From Theocolax elegans (Eukaryota > Arthropoda > Insecta > Hymenoptera > Cerocephalidae), in assembly GCA_026168455.1 (NCBI GenBank), contig CM047428.1:19992759-20056758 (forward strand): DNA of 64,000 bases. Reading direction: 5' to 3'. Positions 51,172 through 60,107 of this stretch are shown piece after piece. The stretch's first letter is position 1, and the number at the start of each line of letters is the position of its first letter. Both the position numbers and the translations under genes were made by a program. The notes below the pieces were generated by a model, which saw only the letters and a program-made list of their open reading frames with translations, ran no database searches and was not told the DNA's origin.

Positions 51172-52527
51172 TACATGTACGCTTTGGGTTAATTACGAAC
51201 TTGCCATAAACTGACTCGAGAGAAAAGAGAGCGGAGCGTTTGACGCGTTCATTATTTTATTCATTGTCACGCTCCTCCCCTCTCCTCGTAGAAGAGTGAA
51301 CTTGTCACTCCACCCCCCTTCCCCCCCCCTCCTGCCCCCGCACCTGACCCGCTCGATTTTCGTCTCTCTATTGACAGTTTGAAAATGCATTAAACGCTCA
51401 GCCGAAAGCATTCGATTTTCTCTGTTCGTATATATACCCCTCCATTCGATTTTATTTCATGGGAAGTGTGTATGGGTGGATGTATAGACGGAAATGAAAT
51501 TTCCTACTTTACCGATGTTAAGGATATAGCGCGGGGTTGAGGGAATATGAGAAAAATTTTTTTTCTCTTAGTTTTTCAACCTAATGATCTATATAAATTT
51601 TTGTGGCATATTTGTAGTAGGAAATATAAGTTTTTTTTTGGAAAAATACACCAAGGTAGATTCGTTACGAAGCCAAATGCTTATTTTGGATTGATTTGAA
51701 ATTTTTTGAAAATATTTCTTGAGTTAAAAGTTTTGAAAAATTGCTACAATTTTACATTACTTTTTTGGGCACGAACTTTATACGGGGGAGCCTTATTTTT
51801 TAGTCACCCGAAAAAGTGGTTTTCCTCAAATATCTCAAAAAGTTTTCAACCGATTTGGCTGAAAACTTTATGGTAGTTTTCTTATGATATGAGAAGCTTA
51901 TGGTATTATTTCTATATATATTGATGAAGTCATTTACCTTAAAAGCGTTTTTGTTCATTATATGTTAATTGTCTCGAAACATATACATCCTACGCAAAAA
52001 TTATACAATAGACAAAATCTTCAGCTTGATAATACGAAATATTTTTCTATTGCGCATAATACATATTTTTGAATATTTTTGGCGCTAGAGACTTACAAAG
52101 ATCGTTACATGATATTTATGTTCTCGATGTCCCAAATATATCTCAGAAGGTTTTCAACCAAAAAAATATAAAAAAAAACATTTTTGCAGTTATTCAAAAT
52201 TTATCATTTATGCATAAAAATTTTAAATGGACAAAATATCCACTTAAAAATAGCAAAACTGTTTCTAATACATTTATGCTCAGAAAAATAATTGTGAAGA
52301 CATACATAAAAAAATTAAATGAAGTGTAAAAATACGTTTTTTTACGTACATATTTAAATATAAATTATTAATGTTTATCTCAATAAGATAAAATTTTTTA
52401 TATTCGTCATTTTTCGCTCAAAAAATTTAATAAAAATAGTTAAAGCAGTCTAATATTAAAAGAAACGCTTTTCAAGATCCTTAATTACTATAGACAAAAT
52501 TTGCTGCTAGGCTCAATAATCCGGAAA
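51172..52527. repeat. Third direct duplication, unit 2 (~1.36 kb)
   Basis: Near-identical to 49735-51085 (offset about 1438), again ending with CTCAATAATCCGGAAATAT. Small indels are in homopolymers, plus loss of a few bases near 51206. Confidence 0.92.
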
Positions 52528-52714
52528 TATCTTTCTTTCTTTTGCATTATGGTGTTTCATCCACTAGTTTTTCGTAAGCCTTTGCTCGAATTCAAATATC
52601 AGTATTAAGAGTAGTTATATTAATGAAACTAATATTATCCAGGATGCTGTAACAGAAAAGCAAACATAAGCATTATGAATAAAAAATCAAATATCTTTCC
52701 CAAACATATTTTAA

Positions 52715-52875
52715 AAAAAGGAACCGAAAAAAATACTACCACCAAAACATAGTTCTCGAGGATGCATAAGATTTTTTGGAAGTAATCTTATACCACATGT
52801 ACACAACCTTTTGCTATTGACGAGTATCCACCACCTGATCCAACTGCACCAAGATTGCATAAACAAGTTATTTAA
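52715..52875 (+). pseudogene. Unidentified coding-like fragment with in-frame stops
   Basis: The 29 codons at 52786-52872 read as a plausible protein end (SYTTCTQPFAIDEYPPPDPT, then APRLHKQVI and stop at 52873). The frame continues upstream through two stops (TAG near 52750, TAA at 52783) that could come from CAG and CAA, with TTKT, FSRMHKIFWK between them. The amino-acid make-up is unlike the surrounding random frames. I do not recognise the family. It lies about 200 bases before the 53077 inverted repeat and beside other gene remnants. Confidence 0.4.
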
Positions 52876-52980
52876 GTCATTACTTTAAATAACTGTATTA
52901 AATTTTTTTAATTTATGAAATTCCTCTATATTAAATTTGTAACAATAAAGAAATCTAGTATTTTTTTTTTAAATTATAAA

Positions 52981-53010
52981 ATAAATATAGTTTAATTACT
53001 ATGAATACTA
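52981..53010. repeat. 30 bp direct repeat flanking the gene-fragment element, left
   Basis: ATAAATATAGTTTAATTACT followed by ATGAATACTA recurs at 58451-58482 with a 2-base insertion. The right copy directly abuts the inverted repeat end, while the left copy is 66 bases outside. It might be a long target duplication or a repair trace. Confidence 0.7.
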
Positions 53011-53410
53011 TAAATAAATATACTATATAAAACTAGTGGGGCCGAAATATGTAAAAGCTATACGCTTTTACATTCCAGGCACGATCGTTACAATAATACT
53101 AAATGGTTATGTGTTGATGGTGCCTTTCACCTATTTACATTAAAAGAAATTTGATCGTAATGTATACAATAGAAATTAGAAACATTAAATAACAAAAAGT
53201 AATCAAAACTTCTAAAAAAAACTCTAAACTTTCGCTGGCTATTTTCTGATTCCATCATTTAAAAGAACAGCATAAATTACTTGAATTAGTCTTACAATTG
53301 TTTTTTGTAGAAATTTAAATGGTTTGGAAATTTTTATGACATTTCCCTCTGCTATTAAACAGGCTTGGGACTGTCATACTTCAAATATAATATTAACATT
53401 AACATACTGG

Positions 53411-53446
53411 GGGGCCGAGATATAGCTGGCGCTTCGCGCTCGCACC
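53411..53446. repeat. GC-rich motif, inverted partner at 60660
   Basis: GGGGCCGAGATATAGCTGG then CGCTTCGCGCTCGCACC. The reverse complement of 60660-60696 aligns with most of it, and a shorter relative (GGGGCCGAAATATG) lies at 53038. Such a GC-rich island in AT-rich DNA may mark an element end. Confidence 0.6.
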
Positions 53447-54024
53447 GTTGGTGGTTTTTGTTATTATATAAAATAATAATAATAAAAATTAGAATTGCAA
53501 TTATAGTATGCAGAATTATTATTTTGCATATACATATATGTTCTAATAATAAATTAAAAATGTATTTATAGATGTTAAATTTTAGATATTATTCTAATAT
53601 TCTAAATATCAATGTATTGAAGAGAAAAGTGTTGTTCCTCAAATATCTCAAAAATTTAAAAAAAAAATATTTGGCAAGAAAGAAGTAATAGGAAACACAT
53701 TTTTGAAAGAAGAGGTAACGTGATGTAAAAAAAATACATATATACATAATTTACATATGTTTATATAAAACCATATAGTTTATTTTTTTTACATTAATGT
53801 TCCTTCTAAAGAATATTTGGTAAAACATTATTAATGGGACGTATATTTTGGACAGTAAAGGTAAGTAAATGTGATAAAATATTGTACTATTTAAATTAGT
53901 CTATATGAAACAATATAATTAATTTATTTATTCGATATAGAGCAGCATTCATGTATATTGTTTAAATTTGTTAATTTTTGAAGAAATTTATTTGTATGAA
54001 GCTTTGTTTTTTTTTATTATGCAG

Positions 54025-54134
54025 CTGGTGGAATGGTTACTGAAGCATTATATAAATTTAATTTAGGTCCCTGCAAAGATGTGTTATCGGGTGCCTTCTT
54101 TGGTAGTATATTTAGTATAACATGTAAACGTTAA
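54025..54134 (+). pseudogene. TIMMDC1-like (Tim17-family) exon remnant
   Basis: A splice acceptor (TTTTTTTTATTATGCAG, ending at 54024) is followed by an open frame reading GGMVTEALYKFNLGPCKDVL, then SGAFFGSIFSITCKR and a stop at 54132. The pattern G-G-x-V-T-x-x-L-Y-K-F-N-L-G with a following small-residue helix (SGAFFGS) fits the Tim17/22/23-type membrane segments of the complex I assembly factor TIMMDC1, an inner mitochondrial membrane protein. Other Tim17-family members are possible. Only ~35 residues are present, no flanking exon was recognised with confidence (53830-53869 ends in AAGGTAAGT and might be one), and the frame stops early, so this is a captured or decayed piece. Confidence 0.5.
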
Positions 54135-55812
54135 TGATTTCTTTTTTTTATTAATTAAATAAATTAAGAAAAATTAAGAAAAAAGTAATTATAATATTTG
54201 AAAAGACGAATATATTTAAGTAATATAAAATCAATATATTCTTAGAATTCGCGGACACAATAAATTCGTTATGTTTATTTAACGTTAAAGTCCAAATTTT
54301 TCAAGTTTAAGAACAAAGTTTTTTGTTTAATTTTATTTAATAATTTTAATTAAATTTTAATTTAAAATTTTAGAAAAATTTGGACATATTGAAAACATGC
54401 TTTGCAATGTTTCACGTTTAGATTATTTTCAAAATTTTATTTTTGCGTGTAGTAAATATTTTTTACTGTTTTCTATTTTTTATATCAAATTTTGTTATAA
54501 AAATATTAGTTTTTTTTAATAAATAAAATTTTTTATTATAATTCTTTTTTTTATTCGATTTTTTGTATTAAAAAATAAATAAAAAAAGAGAATTGTTATA
54601 AATAAATATTTTTGTAAAAAAATAAAAAAAATTTGAAATTCAAATTTGGATACGGGACGCGGGTTACATAAAATGCGATATATATTATACTTATGGTGTA
54701 TATGATGGCACTGATGGCACTATTTAAACGGACAATAAATATAACGTTAGTTTATTTATTTTATTGTGTATATAAAATTATGTAAATACATTATGTATAT
54801 ATATATATATTACGTATACACATACGTAATACATACGTATACAGTTTTCATATGATTTTCATGAAGTTTTACTGTATGATATGAGTTATTCTAATATAAA
54901 GTTAAGTGAGCATTACAAAATAGCAGAAGCTCTTGTCCAGTATTTGTCCAATGTTGGCAGTGTTCGAAAATAACAGAATAATAACTATTTTTGGATTTTG
55001 GATGGTAAATAATTTTTATTTATTGTATAAGATTTATATTTTATTTATTTTTGAATATATTAAGTTGCCGTAAGTTGTCAATAACTAAGTAATATTTATT
55101 TTTTTACATTTTATTTATACTTTAAATTGTAGAATACATTACAATTAAATTTAAAGACAATTTATATAAGATAATTATGAATTATAGGAGTAATTCACCT
55201 ACTAGTCAATTTTAATACAAGAGTAACAATGGTAGTGAGTCGAACAATAATGGTTCAATTCAACAATAACCACGAGCCTCTTGTTTTTTATTGGGATAGT
55301 TTTGGCGATGTTTAATCTTTCTCAAGGTTGATCTGGTATACATTAACGGTTTGTGACATTTTATTATTACATTTTTTTATTTATTTTAAATTACATTAAG
55401 TTTGCATTTAATGTTGTATTTATTATTTTACTATTAAAGTTCTTATTATGTAATAATAATAACAATACTTTAAAATAATGGAACGTATAATTATTAAGAC
55501 CGAGAACATATTCAGTGTAAATATATAAATTACATAGATATTAATTTTGAAATAAGCTTATAAATTTTATAATTTAAGCACAGTATAATTTTTATTTAAC
55601 ATATTTAACAATTGTTAAATTATGTAATTGTGCAATATTAATAAAAGTGTTTTGCGAACATCATTAAGATTTTCAATCCATTAACTGATGTTTTATGTGT
55701 TATCTTCTAACAACTTTTATTACTTAATGTAATATTTTTTATGTTTTTGAATATTTAGCTTTATTTTCTATTACAATAATAATAGGTTTTTCTTTTTATT
55801 TTATATTTACAG

Positions 55813-55975
55813 AAGTAGTGCTGATACCAGTTCAAACAAAGGTTTCTTAGCTAGTAGTTACGGTAGTGCTCCGCAATCATTGTTAACTTTCCAACGTCCT
55901 AGTCATTCGTTATTGAAAGTGAACGGTTTCACTCAATAAGTGTATCATAAATATCATTCACGTTGTTTAAAAGGA
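55813..55975 (+). pseudogene. LARP1: LARP1 DM15-region exon remnant A, with nonsense codon
   Basis: After the acceptor TTTATATTTACAG (ending 55812) the frame reads SSADTSSNKGFLASSYGSAP, then QSLLTFQRPSHSLLKVNGFT, Q and stop TAA (55937-55939). Past the stop the same frame goes on as VYHKYHSRCLKGR, which is how the LARP1 DM15 (HEAT-like) region continues. The stop therefore replaces a Gln codon of the family (CAA to TAA). LARP1 is a cytoplasmic RNA-binding protein that controls translation of TOP mRNAs, and the DM15 region binds the cap and TOP motif. The homology ends where a long inverted repeat begins at about 55974. Confidence 0.8.
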
Positions 55976-56408
55976 AGAATTTTCTACAATTTTTCAAATT
56001 TATTCAATCACTTGTAATTTTTTTAAATATGAAGATACTTGAAAAATTCAAACGGGAAATGAAAGATCATAAAAAAGTGTTAAAGTTTTTACTTTACATT
56101 TTTTTCGATACGTTGTGTTTTAAAAAAGTTACAAGTGATTGAACATTATACCTTTTCCGAAAAAGGATAGTACGGTAATCATACATACAATAATAAATTT
56201 AATAATAAATAATAAAATTTTTTAGAAAAGGTATAATGTTCAATCACTTGTAACTTTTTTAAAACACAACGTATCGAAAAAAATGTAAAGTAAAAACTTT
56301 AACACTTTTTTATGATCTTTCATTTCCCGTTTGAATTTTTCAATTATCTTCATATTTAAAAAAATTACAAGTGATTGAATAAATTTGAAAAATTGTAGAA
56401 AATTCTTC
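55974..56408. mobile_element. Near-perfect inverted repeat (183 bp arms) in the LARP1 remnant
   Basis: The left arm 55974-56156 (GAAGAATTTTCTACAATTTT onwards) is mirrored by the right arm 56224-56408, ending AAAATTGTAGAAAATTCTTC, with a 67 bp AT-rich spacer. Arms differ at only a few positions. Each arm contains an inner smaller inverted pair built on CAATCACTTGTAA. It begins exactly where LARP1 homology is lost, so it is likely a foldback insertion. No coding content. Confidence 0.9.
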
Positions 56409-56565
56409 ATTACTTACAGCAAAATAAAAACTATAAAAATCAATTTAAATTTTTTTTTAAAAACATGGAAAGTTAGTATTTGGCTTGCCCTTTAATTTGC
56501 CTTTTTTATTTTTACTCTGCGATCAATAGAACCGGAGTTATTACTGCTTAAACTATTACCTGTTT

Positions 56566-56726
56566 TACAAAAAATTTTCGGAAATTTATGATGGGTAGTG
56601 TATGTGAAGGATATTGTTATGGGTTTAAGTCTCTGTTTTGATTTTATAATTACGGTATAGAACAAAAATTCAGACCACAATTTTATAAAGATTTTCAAGT
56701 GGAAACAGTGAAAAATTATAAAAGTG
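56566..56726 (+). pseudogene. LARP1: LARP1 DM15-region exon remnant B
   Basis: The frame reads KNFRKFMMGSVCEGYCYGFK, then SLF, a stop (TGA 56639-56641), FYNYGIEQKFRPQFYKDFQV and ETVKNYKS. It ends at a good splice donor, AGTGGTAAGT. The order EGYxYG, then LFxFYxYG, then KFRPxxYKDFQ-ETVK matches successive DM15 repeats of LARP1. It follows exon A in the right order on the same strand with an intervening insertion. This supports an unprocessed (intron-containing) gene fragment, not a retrocopy. Inactivated by at least one stop. Confidence 0.75.
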
Positions 56727-56919
56727 GTAAGTGCATTTATCTACATAAGATATATATTCAGAATTTTTAGATAGAAATTGCATTTTACGGTACAAATAAA
56801 ATTTATACTTTGAAATTGTTATATTAAAATATATTATTAAAAAATCTTAAGATAGATTACAATGTAATTGTCTATTAACAGGTATATTATTTTATACATA
56901 CATATATTATTTTTTTTAG

Positions 56920-56990
56920 AAAGAAAAGTATGGCTTAAACATTTTTGGAGAAGGAGAAGGAGAGTATAAAACATTTGTTTAAATTGTTCT
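56920..56990 (+). pseudogene. LARP1: LARP1 DM15-region exon remnant C
   Basis: After acceptor ATTATTTTTTTTAG (ending 56919) the sequence encodes KYGL in one frame and, after a one-base shift, KHFW. Together these recall the YGLEKFW stretch that follows the previous exon in LARP1. The frame also does not join cleanly to exon B. Position, order and motif support the call, but the piece is short. Confidence 0.5.
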
Positions 56991-57095
56991 TTGTACATCA
57001 AAAGTATTGTAATGTAAGTTTTTATTATAGCATAAAAGAAAATAATTTTTTACTTTGTGTAAAATAATTGTAAAATAATTAATTTATTTTAAAGA

Positions 57096-57180
57096 TGAGT
57101 ATGAAAGTGTAGTGCATTTAAATGATAAAGTCATACTAGTTGGGTACCTGAATTTCAAAAAAGTACGCCTTCAAAACGAA
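57096..57180 (+). pseudogene. Unidentified coding-like fragment, upstream exon
   Basis: One frame reads DEYESVVHLNDKVILV and, after an apparent one-base shift near 57143, VPEFQKSTPSKRKCE. Both halves look protein-like, with a basic stretch at the end. I do not recognise the family. It precedes the better preserved exon at 57264-57455 on the same strand, so the two may belong together. Confidence 0.35.
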
Positions 57181-57263
57181 AATGTGAGATAGGAATCATT
57201 TTTAGTAACAATGATAATAATTTCAATATTTATTTTTCATTTTTTACATAAATATAATTAAGT

Positions 57264-57455
57264 TTAGAATGGTGTACAAAATTTGACACTTTAAAAATGA
57301 CTGGAAAATTGACGGTTAAGGCGTCATTTGACTATATTTCTGAAATAGTTGGACCAGATTTACAAGATGGTAGCAATTTATCTGATGACGAAAATGATGA
57401 ACCGGAGAAAGATATTAAAGACTTACATACAACAAATACTGATAAAAGAAAATGA
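57264..57455 (+). pseudogene. Unidentified acidic C-terminal exon-like frame
   Basis: The open frame contains LEWCTKFDTLKMTGKLTVKA, then SFDYISEIVGPDLQDGSNLS and an acidic tail DDENDEPEKDIKDLHTT, ending in KRK and TGA (57453-57455). An ATG lies at 57297. A possible acceptor AG lies at 57266-57267. The composition (Asp/Glu-rich tail, few Phe/Ile runs) is unlike the chance frames of the window. I do not recognise the protein. It may be an intact small exon of an otherwise lost gene, carried in the same interval as the LARP1 and TIMMDC1-like pieces. Confidence 0.45.
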
Positions 57456-57475
57456 TATTAGAACAACAATATGTT

Positions 57476-58090
57476 TATCTTCGAAAATATTGTTTTGAGC
57501 GTTAAGCGTACAATAGAAAAAAGGTTTATTATTTTTATACAAACATTTTGTTCATTAAAAGTTTTTCAGTAAAACCAATACATTTCGTTTTATTGCGAAA
57601 ATACGTGTTTTTTTTGTGCTTTTTTCATTATTTTGACCGTTCTTCTATGTTTACCTTCGAAAATATTGTTTTGAGCGTTAAGTGTACAAAAGGAAAAAGT
57701 TTTGTAATTTTGTGACGAATATTTTGTCCATTTACGCTTTTTATATAAAAATGATACATTTCAATTTATAACGAAAAAACGTGCTTTTTCGTAGATTTTT
57801 AATGATTTTGATCGATTTTATATTGTTATCTTAAAAAAAACAGTTTTGATCATGAAGTGTTCAATGGGAAAAAGTTTTGTAATTTTGTGACGAATATTTT
57901 CTCTATTTACACTTTTTATATAAAAATGATACATTTCAATTTATAACGAAAAAACGTGCTTTTTTGTAGATTTTTAAAGATTTTTATTGTTTTTATGTAC
58001 GTATCTTTAAAAATATTGCTGGAATCAGAAAGTGTTGTATCGGAAAAAGTTTTATAATTTTAAGACGAAAATTTTGTCTAAATTCATTAT
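57476..58090. repeat. 175 bp minisatellite, ~3.5 units
   Basis: Unit starts TATCTTCGAAAATATTGTTT (57476), TACCTTCGAAAATATTG (57652), TATCTTAAAAAAAACAG (57827) and TATCTTTAAAAATATTG (58002) give periods 176, 175 and 175. Inside each unit GGAAAAAGTTTTGTAATTTT and ACATTTCAATTTATAACG recur. The array ends about 350 bases before the right inverted repeat, like subterminal repeats of some DNA transposons. Confidence 0.9.
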
Positions 58091-58432
58091 GTACGTAAGA
58101 ACAGTATTTTTGGAGATAATATATGCATAAACCAATTTTACGAAATTGTAAAACGCTCCATAACTTCCACAATTTATGAGCGATACATCTGAAAATAGGA
58201 CCACGGAGTTCTATAATTATAACAAATATACCCTGTAAATTTCAGCTCAATCGATTAAAAATTAGCAGAGTTATTTTGGTCACAGGATTTCATACATACA
58301 CACATCCATACATACATTTTAGGGAGAGGTTTGGATGGGTTCTAAGTTGCATAAATTTTATTTTTATGTCAAAATATATACTTTTTTGAGGTATCACATA
58401 TTTTGCGATGATGAAAATATAAGGCACTTCCG
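58091..58432. other. Subterminal noncoding part of the candidate element
   Basis: Contains CAGCTCAATCGATTAAAAAT and CATACATACACACATCCATA, sequence types often met near ends of insect DNA transposons (impression only). No coding content. Confidence 0.4.
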
Positions 58433-58613
58433 TGTAACGATCGTGCCTAATAAATATAGTTTAATTACTATATGAATACTATGAATACTAGAAATTAATA
58501 TTTAATTAATAATAATAATCTACCGAAATTTAAACTTCTTAAGCTCTTGATTCAAATTATTGAAAAAAATTTAAATAGTATTGTATAGAGTATAGGGTTG
58601 AACTTGATACCTT

Positions 58614-59173
58614 CTACCTGTATTGTTTAACAGCATCGACGCACTTTTCGATAATCATTTCCTTAGTAAATACTACGTCAGTCGAAGCGTAAGCAGCAGC
58701 TGACCAGGCAACACCGAGCTTTGCAAGCTCTCTACCAGACATACCTTCAGTCATATCTGCCGTTTTGACATAAAGAGCACCATAGTCAAATTGTGCTAGT
58801 TTGAACACGCCGTTGCCTTCATTTCAACAACAGAATGTTATACGAATTTATAAAAGTAAAGCTTATACGTCGTTTACGTTCCTCTCGTCCAGGTAATGAG
58901 AAATTGACCACTTACGTCGATTTGATCGTTCACTACCCAATCAAATTATTCGACCAATGTTAATTTACTGCTCTGTTCTTCGGTACGGTAAAGAAATGCG
59001 TTTAACATGGAGTGCAAATATTTGCTTATGTGTTCACTCGATCGTTTTCGTAAGAATGCGTAAGCAGTAGACGTCGACACCTAGTCGAAAACTTTATGTA
59101 TGGCAGTTACACCGTTGAGACCGAGTAGTGGTGCGACAAACTTCTTTGCAAACATGGTTTTACCTGAAGACGG
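58614..59173 (-). pseudogene. ATAD3-like AAA+ ATPase fragment, broken
   Basis: On the minus strand, from 59173, the frame starts at the Walker A end (PSSGKTMFAKK). It loses the following segment, continues with GLNGVTAIHKVFD, a stop, then [20 protein letters not shown] and [13 protein letters not shown], a stop, FDWVVNDQID and a frameshifted part. It ends with FDYGALYVKTADMTEGMSGR, ELAKLGVAWSAAAYASTD and AVKQYR, stop at 58614. The order (P-loop, LRKR after Walker B, NAFLYRTG-like, FDW-NDRID, TEGMSGREIAKL-VAWQAAAYAS) is that of ATAD3/belphegor, a mitochondrial inner membrane ATPase. Walker B is destroyed, several stops and deletions are present, and the last 64-residue frame is open. The TTTTTTCCGTCTTCAG before GTAAAACC may be a splice acceptor, which would make it an unprocessed copy. 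Confidence 0.85.
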
Positions 59174-59969
59174 AAAAAATTGTGCATAAACAATAATCAA
59201 CATTACTTCTAATAATTAATAAATTAATAATTCCATAAAGGTTTATTAAGCATTTTTATTTTTATATTTTTTCGATTTTTTTACAAAGAATTTTTTGTAA
59301 GATGGTGAATTTATTGATTTATTATTTATTTTATTTAATTTGTATTGTTTATTCTGTTATTGATTTGATCAATTACGCAATATATGAAGCAAGAGATATG
59401 CACAAGTGTTGCTTTGATAAGAAAAATCTGGTTCCTGTGATTAAAATAATGTGGAAAAATAATCACAAATTGACTCGTTAATTAATTGCAAATATTGTCA
59501 AGATAAATTGAATTTGTTTGCATATTCCCTTCATTAATTTTACTATAAATTACTTGTTATTCCTAATTTTTTAAAATTACTCTTAAAGTTATTAAATTAA
59601 AAGTATAAATTTATAATACAGAAAATTAATAAATTAGATATACACATCGACACTAAAATATGCTATTTTAATTTTTTTAATTCATAACCTTCTTTTAAAG
59701 TTCATTTTCATTAAAAATATAATTAAATCATTATAATAAAACATTGGTAATTATAGTTTGTTTTCCTTCTTGTAAATTATACACTGCAAATTTTTGATAC
59801 AATAATTATTGCATCAATAAATAAACCACCCAAATACAATTGCAAGCATTTGACTTGTCCAATATTCATCCAATATTGGCCCATCATTCAAAATAAAAAC
59901 ATGCGCAGAAGTAATAAATTTTGAAATGTAACCTTGAAGTTTGAACAGCAACAATCTTGTGTTGCAAAA
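59174..59969. other. AT-rich stretch between gene remnants
   Basis: Mostly AT-rich. ACTTGTCCAATATTCATCCA plus ATATTGGC near 59855 resembles CTTGTCCAGTATTTGTCCAA plus TGTTGGC near 54932 and may be a shared promoter-like or repeat word. No gene was recognised. Confidence 0.45.
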
Positions 59970-60107
59970 ATGCAATACTTAAGAATGTGTAGAACGTTAA
60001 AACCAATTAAATTGTACAGTAAGCTCAGTAGCAACGTTGGACGTTTCAGAAGTGATACACGCAACACATTAGGGTATATGCGTTATGTGCAACGGGTATC
60101 TGCCTGA
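59970..60107 (+). CDS. Small frame resembling a mitochondrial presequence (possible first exon)
   Basis: ATG at 59970 opens a 45-codon frame MQYLRMCRTLKPIKLYSKLS, then SNVGRFRSDTRNTLGYMRYV, QRVSA and stop TGA at 60105. It is rich in Arg, Lys and Ser, has almost no acidic residues and could form a basic amphipathic helix, like a mitochondrial targeting sequence. A GT at 60095 (after CGG) could serve as a donor, giving a first exon of about 42 residues. No downstream exon was found, I do not recognise the protein, and it lies beside other gene remnants, so it may be a remnant too or chance. Confidence 0.3.
   Translation: MQYLRMCRTLKPIKLYSKLSSNVGRFRSDTRNTLGYMRYVQRVSA

Larger units (their letters stand above)
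53077..58448. mobile_element. Candidate gene-fragment-carrying TIR element, ~5.4 kb
   Basis: AGGCACGATCGTTACA at 53077-53092 is exactly repeated in reverse complement at 58433-58448. The interval holds a Tim17-family exon remnant, LARP1 exon remnants with introns, another coding-like exon, a 435 bp inverted repeat and a 175 bp minisatellite near the right end. No transposase is recognisable, so a non-autonomous Pack-type element is the working reading. A direct repeat lies outside both ends (52981 and 58451). Weaknesses: the repeat is only 16 bp, contains the palindrome CGATCG, and no short target duplication sits directly at both ends. Confidence 0.45.
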
